Assembly: GCA_948566455.1 (NCBI GenBank)
Contig: CAOYQO010000002.1
Coordinates: 62,001-126,000 of the forward strand
Direction: 5' to 3'
Length of the DNA stretch: 64,000 nucleotides
Source: an uncultured Phocaeicola sp.
GTDB taxonomy: Bacteria > Bacteroidota > Bacteroidia > Bacteroidales > Bacteroidaceae
The notes below the pieces were generated by a model. It had not been told where the DNA came from. It saw only the letters and a program-made list of their open reading frames with translations, and ran no database searches. Position numbers and translations under genes: made by a program. Below, in pieces: positions 52,596 to 61,496 of this stretch (positions within the stretch are counted from its first letter, which is position 1; each line of letters begins with the position of its first letter).

Positions 52596-52898
52596 GAAAC
52601 GTTCAACTGCATGTAATGCGTGGGGGACATTAGCCGGCATAATGATTATCTCACCTGCCTTTAGTCTGTGAGGGATACCTCCGACATGTATTTCAACTTC
52701 CCCATCAAGAATTTGTACCAGAGCATCAAAAGGTGCAGTATGTTCACTTAACCCCTGTTCTTTATCGAAAGAGAATAGAGTTACATTTCCTGCCTGATTT
52801 TTAATAATCTGTTTACTAACTATTCCACCACTGGCATAGTCTACCTCTCCAGCGATATTAAATACTGTTGCATACGCAAATGTTGTATTAATTTTCAT
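52572..52898 (-). CDS. cupin-domain protein
   Basis: 108 residues, a single cupin barrel: SEHTAPFDALVQILDGEVEIHVGG and AGEIIIMPANVPHALHAVERFKMLL give the two metal-binding motifs with His residues. Small stand-alone cupins of this kind often follow Crp/Fnr regulation; a GTAAC-N4-GTTAC dyad lies just upstream. Metal-binding sensor or enzyme, function not defined. Its 3' end overlaps the sheath remnant. Confidence 0.88.
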   Translation of the reverse strand: MKINTTFAYATVFNIAGEVDYASGGIVSKQIIKNQAGNVTLFSFDKEQGLSEHTAPFDALVQILDGEVEIHVGGIPHRLKAGEIIIMPANVPHALHAVERFKMLLTMV

Positions 52899-52927
52899 AT
52901 CTCATTTATTTTTTTAATTGATTAATG

Positions 52928-52973
52928 CAAAATTAGTGCTATTCTAAAATAGAATTTGTAACAAATGTTACAA
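52928..52973 (-). promoter_or_regulatory. cupin promoter and Crp/Fnr-like operator
   Basis: Minus-strand TAATTTTG (52935-52928) with start near 52920. The palindrome TTGTAACAAATGTTACAA at 52956-52973 covers the region about 45 bp upstream of the start, the usual activator position. GTAAC-N4-GTTAC resembles sites reported for HcpR-like Crp/Fnr regulators. Confidence 0.55.
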
Positions 52974-53085
52974 GGTATCACAAATATCCTTATCTTTTAA
53001 TATAGATAACTATTATGTTGCAAAACAAAAACAACAAATACATGGTTCATTTCTATTTCTGCTCTAATACAACATTATATCAATA

Positions 53086-53247
53086 ATGAAAACAACACTT
53101 TATGCGTATTGTTTCTTCCGGAACGTAATTCAGATTTGGCAGTGTAAGCGAGTTGCAAATTCAGAACATCGAATCATCTATTCAGTTCATGAGGATACAA
53201 TTGAAATATACGTCTTCTCTATGAGATACCATTATACCAAAAAGTAA
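53086..53247 (+). pseudogene. C-terminal remnant of a Txe/YoeB-type toxin
   Basis: The frame from 53086 ends WQCKRVANSEHRIIYSVHEDTIEIYVFSMRYHYTKK, closely like the last 35-40 residues of YoeB/Txe toxins (SRRI...HRLVY...YHY). The first half of the toxin and the antitoxin are missing. Its 53 codons start with an ATG but the protein would lack the fold's N-terminus, so a relic is more likely than a gene. Confidence 0.6.
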
Positions 53248-53297
53248 ACGGTGAAAAATGTATCTCATTTCCTTATTTAGAATTATATAAATAGCAC

Positions 53298-53327
53298 AAA
53301 AAAAGCAATTACATCCCTTGTAACTGC
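53298..53327 (-). terminator. terminator of the tRNA gene
   Basis: GCAGTTAC/GTAATTGC stem (one G-T pair) on the minus strand, followed by T7. Confidence 0.8.
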
Positions 53328-53341
53328 TTGATTTTCAAAAG

Positions 53342-53414
53342 AGCGGAAAACGGGGCTCGAACCCGCGACCCTCAGCTTGGGAAGCTGATGCTCTACCAAC
53401 TGAGCTACTTCCGC
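53342..53414 (-). tRNA. tRNA-Gly (anticodon CCC)
   Basis: 73 nt. Acceptor GCGGAAG pairs with TTTCCGC, discriminator T. D-arm AGCTCAGTTGGTAGAGC, anticodon arm TCAGC-TTCCCAA-GCTGA with anticodon CCC, and T-arm with GGTTCGAGCCCC. No encoded CCA. It reads GGG codons. Confidence 0.95.
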
Positions 53415-53437
53415 ATTTATCCCATTCAAAGACAGTG

Positions 53438-53445
53438 CAAAGGTA
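53438..53445 (-). promoter_or_regulatory. -7 element of the tRNA gene
   Basis: Minus-strand TACCTTTG about 25 nt before the mature 5' end. Confidence 0.55.
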
Positions 53446-53508
53446 AAAGAAGTTTTTTTATATTCAAAAATAAAAATGTACTTTTACAGCCACAAAAGTG
53501 AAAAATCC

Positions 53509-54018
53509 ATGAAACGAATCATACTAATCACCGGAGGGGCACGCTCAGGTAAAAGTAGCCATGCAGAAAAACTGGCACTAAGCCTTTCTCCTAATCCTGT
53601 TTACCTTGCTACTGCACGCATTTGGGACGAAGAATTCCGGCAACGCGTCATCCGCCATCAGCAAAGGCGTGGACCGGAATGGACAAATATCGAGGAAGAA
53701 AAACAGCTAAGCCGTCATCAATTATCCGGGCGAACTGTATTGATAGACTGCGTAACCTTATGGTGTACAAACTTCTTTTTTGATGTAAATGCAGATACTG
53801 ACAGTGCCTTGGAAGCTGCCAAGGAAGAATTCGACCGCTTTACAAAGCAAGATGCCACTTTTATCTTTGTCACCAATGAAATTGGTATGGGAGCTACTTC
53901 GGATAATGAAATCCAGCGTAAATTTACAGATATGCAGGGATGGATGAACCAATATATTGCCGAACATGCAGACGAGGTATGGCTGATGGTATCAGGAATT
54001 CCGGTGAGGGTGAAATAA
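53509..54018 (+). CDS. cobU: adenosylcobinamide kinase/guanylyltransferase
   Basis: 169 residues from the ATG at 53509 (MKRIILITGGARSGKS). P-loop GGARSGKSSHAE at 9-20. RVIRHQQRRGPEWTNIEE carries the His that is guanylylated in Salmonella CobU. VTNEIGMG and VWLMVSGIPVRVK are the other family blocks. Phosphorylates adenosylcobinamide and adds GMP to make AdoCbi-GDP. First gene of cobU-cobT-cobS-cobC. A gtgata microrepeat follows at 54033-54070. Confidence 0.94.
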   Translation: MKRIILITGGARSGKSSHAEKLALSLSPNPVYLATARIWDEEFRQRVIRHQQRRGPEWTNIEEEKQLSRHQLSGRTVLIDCVTLWCTNFFFDVNADTDSALEAAKEEFDRFTKQDATFIFVTNEIGMGATSDNEIQRKFTDMQGWMNQYIAEHADEVWLMVSGIPVRVK

Positions 54019-54092
54019 AAGGGGGATAGAAAAGGTGATAAAGTGATAAGGTGATAGAAGGTGATAAAGTTAAATAATAGAGCGATAAACTT

Positions 54093-55130
54093 ATGAAAAC
54101 ATTTAAAATCGTACGACCGGATGAGAGTATCCGTCCGGCATTGATTGATAAAATCAATAATTTAACTAAACCGAAAGGTTCATTGGGTACTCTTGAGGAG
54201 TTGGCTTTACAAATAGGCTGGATACAACAAACCCTGTCCCCCACCCTGCGACATCCGCAGAATATTATTTTTGCTGCCGATCATGGCATAGTAGAAGAAA
54301 AGGTCAGCCTTTCACCCAAAGAAATTACCTGGCAACAGATCAGTAACTTCCTACATGGAGGTGCAGGAGTGAACTTCCTTTGTCGCCAACATGGATTTAC
54401 CCTGAAAATAGTAGATGCCGGTGTAGATTATGATTTACCATACGACAAGGGTATTATCAATATGAAAGTACGAAAAAGTACACGAAACTATCTGTATGAG
54501 GCAGCCATGACGGAAGAAGAAATGGAGCTTTGCCTGGAACGCGGTGCAGAAGTGGTACGCCGCTGCCATGAAGAAGGCAGTAATGTGCTCAGTTTTGGAG
54601 AAATGGGTATAGGAAATACTTCTTCTTCGTCCATGTGGATGACCTGTTTCACCGGAATACCTTTAGAACAATGTGTAGGAGCAGGTAGCGGACTGGATAA
54701 TGCGGGTATCCGCCATAAATACGAAGTGCTGAAACAATCGCTCGATCACTATAAAGGAGACGGATCACCGCGTGATATCATCCGTTACTTCGGCGGACTG
54801 GAAATGGTTATGGCAGTAGGTGCCATGCTACAGGCAGCCGAATTAGGCATAATTATCCTAGTAGATGGTTTCATCATGACAAACTGTATTCTGGCTGCTG
54901 CCAAACTATATCCCGAAGTAATGAATTATGCCATCTTCGGGCATTGTGGAGATGAAACCGGACATAAATTGTTGCTCGACAACATGGAAGTAAAACCATT
55001 GCTGAATCTTGGATTGCGTCTGGGCGAAGGAACAGGTGCTATTTGCGCCTATCCTATTGTAGAATCCGCCATCCTGATGATTAACGAAATGGATAACTTT
55101 GCACATGCATCCATAACAAAGTATTTTTAA
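54093..55130 (+). CDS. cobT: nicotinate-nucleotide-dimethylbenzimidazole phosphoribosyltransferase
   Basis: 345 residues. Makes alpha-ribazole phosphate from dimethylbenzimidazole and nicotinate mononucleotide for the lower ligand. Seen: KPKGSLGTLEELALQIG, FAADHGIVEE, LSFGEMGIGNTSSSS, VGAGSGLDNAGI and GLRLGEGTGA with the catalytic Glu (Glu317 in Salmonella). Cytosolic. cobS starts 4 bp later. Confidence 0.95.
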   Translation: MKTFKIVRPDESIRPALIDKINNLTKPKGSLGTLEELALQIGWIQQTLSPTLRHPQNIIFAADHGIVEEKVSLSPKEITWQQISNFLHGGAGVNFLCRQHGFTLKIVDAGVDYDLPYDKGIINMKVRKSTRNYLYEAAMTEEEMELCLERGAEVVRRCHEEGSNVLSFGEMGIGNTSSSSMWMTCFTGIPLEQCVGAGSGLDNAGIRHKYEVLKQSLDHYKGDGSPRDIIRYFGGLEMVMAVGAMLQAAELGIIILVDGFIMTNCILAAAKLYPEVMNYAIFGHCGDETGHKLLLDNMEVKPLLNLGLRLGEGTGAICAYPIVESAILMINEMDNFAHASITKYF

Positions 55131-55134
55131 CTAT

Positions 55135-55923
55135 ATGAAAATCCTCGCAGCACTCATATTTTTCACGCGCCTTCCTTTCTGGAGGATCAAAGAAGTCCCG
55201 GCAAAGTACTTCAAGCGTATCGTTCCCTACTGGCCATTAGCCGGATGGTTAACGGGCGGTATCATGGTCGGTGTTCTATGGGTGACTGCCCAGGTGCTGC
55301 CCGTATCTATCGCATGGTTGCTCGCTATTCTATCGCGGCTGCTCATCACTGGTTGCCTGCACGAAGATGGACTGGCCGACTTTTTCGACGGCTTCGGTGG
55401 AGGAACCACCAAAGAGCGCACACTTGCCATCATGAAAGACTCTCAGATAGGAAGCTATGGAGTCATAGGATTGATAGGTTATTTCCTATTATTGTTTCTA
55501 CTCTTAGGAAATCTGCCGTTGAAGTTAATCTGCGCCCTTGTCATTTGCGGGGATTGCTGGTCTAAATTTTGTGCATCGCAGATTATCAACTATCTGCCTT
55601 ACGCACGAAAAGAGGAAGACAGCAAGGCTAAAGTTGTGTACGACCGTATGACCTGGCAAGAATTGCTGACAGGATTCATCTGTGGACTTTTGCCCATCGT
55701 ATTATTCCTGCCGATAGATTTCTGGCTCGTTACAATTTGCCCGATTCTCACATTTATCTTCCTGTACCGATTGATGAAACATCGTCTTCAAGGTTATACG
55801 GGAGACTGCTGCGGAGCTACATTCCTGCTTTGTGAACTATCATTCTATCTGGGTGCCGCTATCTTGCTATATGCACATATCAGGTACGGTAATCCAGACT
55901 TTATCAATGCTTATTTAAAATAG
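55135..55923 (+). CDS. cobS: adenosylcobinamide-GDP ribazoletransferase (cobalamin synthase)
   Basis: 262 residues, six or seven membrane spans. FFTRLPFWRI at the start, LHEDGLADFFDGFGGG (metal-binding acids) and MKDSQIGSYGVIGLIGYFLLL are family blocks; GYTGDCCGA near the C-terminus matches the GxTGDxxGA loop. Joins AdoCbi-GDP and alpha-ribazole phosphate at the inner membrane. Overlaps no neighbour, but spacing is 4 and 7 bp. Confidence 0.95.
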   Translation: MKILAALIFFTRLPFWRIKEVPAKYFKRIVPYWPLAGWLTGGIMVGVLWVTAQVLPVSIAWLLAILSRLLITGCLHEDGLADFFDGFGGGTTKERTLAIMKDSQIGSYGVIGLIGYFLLLFLLLGNLPLKLICALVICGDCWSKFCASQIINYLPYARKEEDSKAKVVYDRMTWQELLTGFICGLLPIVLFLPIDFWLVTICPILTFIFLYRLMKHRLQGYTGDCCGATFLLCELSFYLGAAILLYAHIRYGNPDFINAYLK

Positions 55924-55930
55924 TCATCCT

Positions 55931-56473
55931 ATGGAAGTTACATTTATCAGACACACTTCGGTCGACGTCCCTCCCGGAGTGTGCTACGGACAATCAGATG
56001 TCCCCTTGCGTGACAGTTTTGAGCAGGAAGCTGCCATTACTTCTGAGAATTTGAAGACTTACCGTCCGCAAGGCAGGGATTTCGATCATGTATACACCAG
56101 TCCCTTATCCCGTTGTGTACGCCTCGCGACCTATTGTGGATACCCCGATGCCGAACGTGACAAACGAATTATGGAAATAAACTTCGGAAACTGGGAAATG
56201 CAGAAGTTTGATGAAATAAGTGATCCGAGATTGACAAAATGGTATACCGATTATATGAATGTACCCGCAACAAACGGAGAGTCATTCGCCATGCAATATC
56301 AACGTGTTGCCAGTTTCCTGGATGAGCTGAAAGAAAAAGAGTACGCACAAGTTGCCATCTTCGCACACGGTGGCGTACTGATTTGTGCACAACTCTATGC
56401 AGGAACCATCAAACCGGAAGAGGCGTTCAGTGCCCTGACACCTTATGGAGGAATCATTCAACTGAAAATCTAA
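55931..56473 (+). CDS. cobC: alpha-ribazole phosphatase (histidine phosphatase)
   Basis: 180 residues. FIRHTSVDVPPGVCYGQSDVPL has the RHT catalytic His; YTSPLSRC and FGNWEMQKFDEI follow; IFAHGGVL holds the second His. Removes phosphate from alpha-ribazole phosphate or from adenosylcobalamin phosphate. Last gene of the rightward operon. Its stop overlaps the stop of the convergent kinase gene by 4 bp, with no terminator. Confidence 0.92.
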   Translation: MEVTFIRHTSVDVPPGVCYGQSDVPLRDSFEQEAAITSENLKTYRPQGRDFDHVYTSPLSRCVRLATYCGYPDAERDKRIMEINFGNWEMQKFDEISDPRLTKWYTDYMNVPATNGESFAMQYQRVASFLDELKEKEYAQVAIFAHGGVLICAQLYAGTIKPEEAFSALTPYGGIIQLKI

Positions 56474-58434
56474 TCATCCGTTTTCGGCCATGTGAAGATA
56501 ACCAGCGGTCCTTCATGTGTATCTGACTGTACCTTGTAAATACCTCCGAAAGCATGAATAAAGTGCGCATTGATTTCATGACGAATCAAAGTCGTTTTAT
56601 TGTCAAAGCGTGACTTGGCAAGAGGTGTGCCGATTATTTTAAAGGTTACGATACCTTTTTCTTTATCATAACGGATGCGGACAACAATGTTGTAAGAGTT
56701 CTTATCGTTCTCTGCAGGCACCAGCAGACTGGAAAGCAATGTAGAGAACCAGTTTTCATCCGTACATATCATCTGACTCTGGATATTCGTATCTAATCGG
56801 ATGGCAAGACGTCCGTTTCCTACTTGTCTGGCAAATTCAACTTCCTTGCGGCACAGCGACATGACTTCACATCCTTCATGCTTATATTTTGTTTTACCGG
56901 ATTCCAAACGGGAAAGTTCCAGGATACTATTGACATACTTCAGCAAATTCTCTGCATTCTCCTGTATCATCTTGCCATATTCCACCTTAGCCTCAGGAGC
57001 CAGTTCTTTCGACTCTGTCAATAGCTCGGCAAAACCTACCACTACATTCAACGGGGTACGTATATCATGACTAATCTCCGATTGCAGGCGATCTTTAGTG
57101 ACATTATCCGCTTCTGCCTGCATCGCCGCATCCGCTGTTACTTTCTCCGCCACAGCTATTTTCCGGGACAGATAGCGGGTATATAGATAAAACAGAAGCA
57201 TCAAAACCAATAGAGTCATCAAGAATAAGAAACCTTGCTTATAATTGGTATCTTTTATTTTCTGCTTCTCCAGCAAAAGCTCATCAATATGATAAATCTC
57301 CTTCACCTGTTGCAACTGATTGGCCGAGAAAGCATTGTCCAGTGAATCTTGTGCTGCAATCAGATAACGGCGTGTTTCAATAGCTCCGTCGACATCACCT
57401 TTATCAATCTGAGTGGATGCTTTGTAATTGATGAGTGTGGCAAACGTGGATACATAATGATTCAACACTATAGGTGTTACTTCATCAATCAGAGCAATAC
57501 TCTTATCATACTCTTTCGTACGGGAATAATATTGTAATTGCACAAGCTGGACATTCAGCCAGAATACAGGGTCCACATGATCTTCCAATAATGCTTTTGC
57601 TTTGTCTATATGTTCTTGCGCCTCGGTCATCTTTCCACGATTCATAAAGTGAAGTACATATTTTACCTCGCAGTCAATTCTCAAATTGCTCCAATTCTTA
57701 CGTGTTTCGGGTTCGCGGGAGACAATATCCTGCAAGGTTTCATCCATCTGCGCCAGATAAGGACGCTTCAAACTATCCTGACCTGCATTGCCATATACCT
57801 GGGCAATGCGTGAAAGAATATCAATGCGCAAGAAGGGTTTAGTTTGAGGTGTAAAATTCTGATAGGCTTTCAAGAGAACCTTCAGAGCTTCATCGCTTCT
57901 ACTGGATACATTATAAGCACATCCCAGACTATTATAAGCTGCAATTTCCCCATTATTGGAATGATGTTTCAAGGATTCCTGCAAAGTTTCTTTAGCCACA
58001 TATATGGCCTTTTCTATCTGCCTTTTCGAAGCTAATGCGCGACTGATAGCGGCTTTCTGTTCCAGATAATAGTCATAAGTGCCCACTTCAGTAACATAAC
58101 TTTTCAGTTTATCCACCCAGTACGCCAGACTATCCGGTTCGTGTGATTTATCGTAACAGGCAGCAAGGTAATAAGCTCCCAAATTCTCATAAGACACATT
58201 CTTTTGCGCACAAGCTTCTTGATACAAAGCCGTAGAAAAAGGCTTGTTATAAGGTGCATACTGGTGCTTATAAACGATACCACGCAGATACTCAAGCTTG
58301 TCGGACGTACTCGGCATAGCCTGCGCCACTTTCAGAATACTATCCTGATACTGCTGCGCATTGGCATCTTCCGCCTGCAACGTGTAAGCATGTCCACACA
58401 AAAAACAAAGCAATATGATTATAGTATGTTTCAT
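56470..58434 (-). CDS. TPR-containing sensor kinase homologue with degenerate ATPase domain
   Basis: 654 residues. Signal peptide (ending LQA), helical TPR-like sensor about 30-390, one membrane span near 400-420 (GFLFLMTLLVLMLLFYLYTR), and HisKA with SHDIRTPLN, His456. The following region has no N-box, no DxGxG and no GxGLG; it reads WFSTLLSSLLVPAENDKNSYN and ends TWPKTDD. Without these it is unlikely to bind ATP. It may act as a partner of the intact kinase encoded immediately upstream (4-bp ATGA overlap). Confidence 0.82.
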   Translation of the reverse strand: MKHTIIILLCFLCGHAYTLQAEDANAQQYQDSILKVAQAMPSTSDKLEYLRGIVYKHQYAPYNKPFSTALYQEACAQKNVSYENLGAYYLAACYDKSHEPDSLAYWVDKLKSYVTEVGTYDYYLEQKAAISRALASKRQIEKAIYVAKETLQESLKHHSNNGEIAAYNSLGCAYNVSSRSDEALKVLLKAYQNFTPQTKPFLRIDILSRIAQVYGNAGQDSLKRPYLAQMDETLQDIVSREPETRKNWSNLRIDCEVKYVLHFMNRGKMTEAQEHIDKAKALLEDHVDPVFWLNVQLVQLQYYSRTKEYDKSIALIDEVTPIVLNHYVSTFATLINYKASTQIDKGDVDGAIETRRYLIAAQDSLDNAFSANQLQQVKEIYHIDELLLEKQKIKDTNYKQGFLFLMTLLVLMLLFYLYTRYLSRKIAVAEKVTADAAMQAEADNVTKDRLQSEISHDIRTPLNVVVGFAELLTESKELAPEAKVEYGKMIQENAENLLKYVNSILELSRLESGKTKYKHEGCEVMSLCRKEVEFARQVGNGRLAIRLDTNIQSQMICTDENWFSTLLSSLLVPAENDKNSYNIVVRIRYDKEKGIVTFKIIGTPLAKSRFDNKTTLIRHEINAHFIHAFGGIYKVQSDTHEGPLVIFTWPKTDD

Positions 58435-60302
58435 AAAGCGGTATCCTCCATTTTAGATTGAAACTTCAACGGATGTGTAAAGCAGAAACGTGCACCTTGT
58501 GTATAGTTAGAGTCTACCCACAACCGTCCCTTCATGTAAGTAACAATCAGTTTACAGATAGAAAGTCCCAAGCCGCTTCCCTGTGCAAAGTCATTCAGCT
58601 TTTCAAAACGTTCAAAAATCAGATCCTGCTTTTCAAGCGGAATGCCACATCCTGTATCGGTGACAGAAAAGAAAGCTGTATTACGATCGGACATTTCCAG
58701 CTTCAGTACAATGGAACCTTCCTTGGTAAATTTAGTGGCATTCACCAATAAGTTAATCAAAACCTGACGAAGCCGGGCATCATCCGTATCCATTACTAAG
58801 TCGGAAAGTTCAGTATCGAAGCGTAACTCCACTTCAAGCTTGCGGGAAGCAGATACTGTTTCCACCACTTCTTTACATAACTTCACCGCATCATACGGAC
58901 GTATGTTGAATGTGATATTATCATTTTCAAAATCAGAAAAATCAAGGATGTCATTAATCAATTTCAATAACTGGAAAGAATTGACTTTGATGATTTCACA
59001 GAATTCTTTGCGGGAATCTTCATCAAATGAATCATCGTCTGATGACAATACAGCGGAGAATCCTACTATGGCATTAAGCGGCGTACGCACTTCATGGCTC
59101 ATATTGGAGAGGAACATATTTTTCTTTTTTATAGCCCGTTCTGCCTTCTGTATCATACATTCCTGTGAACGTTTCGACTCCTTCAAACGGAATATTTTTT
59201 TCCAACTGAAATAAAGGAAAAGAAACAAAGCAAGCGTACAGATAATAATGCCACCCAGATAAAAGCGATATGAAAACAACCGGTCTTGCTCATTCTGATA
59301 AGTCAACTGGTCTGCCTGGAAATGGGTAGTCAACTGGTCGATTTCTTTAGGGTAATTTTTCTCGAAAGATGATTTTATGTACGAAAAGACTGCACCATAC
59401 TGTACGTAGGCTTCTTCTTTCCGTCCCATCTTTACAAGCAGATTCGCCTTATTCATCATCGTTTCTTTATACAGACTGCTGTTTATTTTAGCATAATCCG
59501 TATGGAAGAATGTATCATAAGCTTCCAGAGCTTTCTCATATTCACCTTTTTTCTCCCAATACAAGGCATCTGCTATCAAAAGATGTTGCAGGATGCCGGG
59601 AACCAGTTCTTCACGCAACGGCTCCACTTCATCCAAATGTTGACGGGCTATCTTTATTGAACCATTCAGTAGTTGGCAATAGGCATTGAAGATATGACGG
59701 ACAGCCTGTTCCTGTACAGATAGCCTCTCTGCCGGATAACGATTCAGGCGGGTCATGAAGCGAGCAGCCTGGGCATAATTCCGGATACGTAAATTGTATT
59801 CTACTAATTCGACCAACAACATACGGATGTGTATATCTTCACCATGTAACCGGTCGAACAGTTCCAAAGCTTGTGCATAAGTGTCACCGGCTTCTTTTAT
59901 ACGTCCTGTATAAGAATAAACTTCCCCCATAGCATTCAGGGCAAGAGCCATCCCCAAATGATCGGACCATACACTTGCCTTAGAATACATCTGTTCACTT
60001 TGTGCAATAGCAAAACGAATTTCTCCCCGAAAGAGAAATGATTTAATAATAACACGCTCTAACTCAAAATAAGTTTTGTATTGTTTGCTTGCTTCCAGAT
60101 AGTCGAGTATACTGTCTGTAGGAATCATATCACTCTCTTCTTTGGTGAGATAATCGAATCCCATACTGGTATGAAAGGAGTATATTATTTCATCCTGTAT
60201 ATTGTATTTATCCTCGTGAGGTGCATTCTCTCCTGCAGATAGAGAAAAAAAGCCCCCAAAGCATACGATATGAAGAAGCAGATATTTCAGTAAGTTTCTC
60301 AT
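58431..60302 (-). CDS. TPR-containing sensor histidine kinase
   Basis: 623 residues from the ATG at 60302, which gives a signal peptide (LLKYLLLHIVCFGGFFSLSAG). TPR-like periplasmic sensor about 30-340 (ALALNAMGEVYSYTGRIKEAGDTYAQALELF), membrane span 349-367, HisKA SHEVRTPLN with His403, and an intact ATPase: N-box RQVLINLLVNATKF, G1 VTDTGCGIPL, F FERFEKLN and G2 QGSGLGLSIC. No receiver domain and no response regulator in the window. Start of a two-gene operon with the degenerate kinase. Confidence 0.92.
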   Translation of the reverse strand: MRNLLKYLLLHIVCFGGFFSLSAGENAPHEDKYNIQDEIIYSFHTSMGFDYLTKEESDMIPTDSILDYLEASKQYKTYFELERVIIKSFLFRGEIRFAIAQSEQMYSKASVWSDHLGMALALNAMGEVYSYTGRIKEAGDTYAQALELFDRLHGEDIHIRMLLVELVEYNLRIRNYAQAARFMTRLNRYPAERLSVQEQAVRHIFNAYCQLLNGSIKIARQHLDEVEPLREELVPGILQHLLIADALYWEKKGEYEKALEAYDTFFHTDYAKINSSLYKETMMNKANLLVKMGRKEEAYVQYGAVFSYIKSSFEKNYPKEIDQLTTHFQADQLTYQNEQDRLFSYRFYLGGIIICTLALFLFLYFSWKKIFRLKESKRSQECMIQKAERAIKKKNMFLSNMSHEVRTPLNAIVGFSAVLSSDDDSFDEDSRKEFCEIIKVNSFQLLKLINDILDFSDFENDNITFNIRPYDAVKLCKEVVETVSASRKLEVELRFDTELSDLVMDTDDARLRQVLINLLVNATKFTKEGSIVLKLEMSDRNTAFFSVTDTGCGIPLEKQDLIFERFEKLNDFAQGSGLGLSICKLIVTYMKGRLWVDSNYTQGARFCFTHPLKFQSKMEDTAL

Positions 60303-60360
60303 GAAGTTTGTTTGTTTCGTGCTGTGTGGTGTTTGTGTTGTCATTCACCGCATACGTTGG

Positions 60361-60390
60361 CAAATATATTCAATATTTTCCGAAAAGCAA
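60361..60390 (-). promoter_or_regulatory. promoter of the kinase pair
   Basis: Minus-strand TTG (60390-60388), 19 bp, TATATTTG (60368-60361). Leader about 50 nt to the ATG at 60302. Confidence 0.65.
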
Positions 60391-60404
60391 AAAATTGTGA
60401 ATAC

Positions 60405-61379
60405 CTAAATGAAAAAAGAGACCAAAGTAATCGTTATTATCAGGATTATTATCATTATTCCTTCTGCACGACGGTTGACACTAACTGCAATTTTCATATC
60501 TTCTGTAGTCAGGAGGCGACCATTACTTCCAATGTAAGGCTTCCATACTTCCTCACCAAAATAATTATGCGGGCCTCCGAAACGGCAATTCAGAATGCCG
60601 GCAAGAGCAGCTTCAGGATACCCGGAATTAGGGCTGGCGTGCTGATTACCATACATACCGACAAATTTTAATAGATTCCAGAACCCACCGCGTGGAAAAG
60701 CAAGTATCATAAGGAAAGCTGTCAGACGAGCAGGTATGTAATTAGCAACATCATCCAAACGGGCAGCAAAACAACCAAAGTCCCGGTAACGTTCGTTACG
60801 ATACCCAATCATAGAATCGAGGGTATTCACCATCTTATAGGCAAGCATACCGGGGACACCCAACAATATATACCAGAATAAAGGCGCGATCACTCCGTCA
60901 CTCAGATTCTCAGCAAGAGTTTCAAGAGCAGCAGTACGTACTTCTTGGGCAGAAAGTTCCGAAGTATCACGACCGACAATGCGGGTCACCTGCTTTCTTC
61001 CTTCTTCTAACGAACGGTCTACAGCTTCGAATACCATACGGACTTCACGAACAAGTGTAGTGCCCGCCAAACAGAAAAAGATGGCAAGTATCTGCAACGT
61101 CAAAAATCCCCCCGGAGAAGATGATGCTACCCAACGAAACAAGTAGGAAGCAACAAAATAGATAGCAAGAACGAGAACGATAGCAGCAAGTGCACCTTTC
61201 AACTTTCGGTTCTGTCCTTTATTCAACAGATGTTCAGAAAATGAGATCATCTTTCCGAATGCGACGACGGGATGGGGCAACCAAACGGGGTCACCAAGCC
61301 AGCGATCGAGCAGCCAGGCGGCGAGTAAAGGCAAGCTAAGAGTAAAAACGGTGCCCAGAATGATGAGAATTTCTTCCAT
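60405..61379 (-). CDS. cbiB: adenosylcobinamide-phosphate synthase
   Basis: 324 residues from the ATG at 61379 (MEEILIILG). Membrane protein: LLAAWLLDRWLGDPVWLPHPVVAFGKMI near the start is the family mark, followed by VGRDTSELSAQEVRTAALETLAENLSDGVIAPLFWYIL and DSMIGYRNERYRDFGCFAARLDDVANYIPARLTAF. Joins adenosylcobyric acid with (R)-1-amino-2-propanol phosphate, made by the CobD encoded next to it. Called cobD in some genomes. Confidence 0.94.
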   Translation of the reverse strand: MEEILIILGTVFTLSLPLLAAWLLDRWLGDPVWLPHPVVAFGKMISFSEHLLNKGQNRKLKGALAAIVLVLAIYFVASYLFRWVASSSPGGFLTLQILAIFFCLAGTTLVREVRMVFEAVDRSLEEGRKQVTRIVGRDTSELSAQEVRTAALETLAENLSDGVIAPLFWYILLGVPGMLAYKMVNTLDSMIGYRNERYRDFGCFAARLDDVANYIPARLTAFLMILAFPRGGFWNLLKFVGMYGNQHASPNSGYPEAALAGILNCRFGGPHNYFGEEVWKPYIGSNGRLLTTEDMKIAVSVNRRAEGIMIIILIITITLVSFFI

Positions 61380-61431
61380 ATGCATTATATTGTCCTACCA
61401 CCTCCCCCTACGGGTATTTACCCCTTCTTAA

Positions 61432-61452
61432 CTCCCCCGTTAGTCGGGGGAG
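61432..61452. other. hairpin between cbiB and cobD
   Basis: CTCCCCCG/CGGGGGAG (61432-61439, 61445-61452), GC-rich, no T-run. Inside a leftward operon, so perhaps an mRNA stability or processing element. Confidence 0.5.
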
Positions 61453-61496
61453 AACAACCTCCCGAGAGAAGGAGAATGAGAATGATATTTCTGTTA

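Noticed and set aside
52195..52671. Intact 158-residue protein
   Set aside because: The last 25 residues come from the antisense of the cupin gene and the sheath family is much longer, so it is recorded as a fragment.
53446..53508. Cobalamin riboswitch before cobU
   Set aside because: Only about 60 bp lie between the tRNA promoter and cobU and no B12-box-like element is visible.
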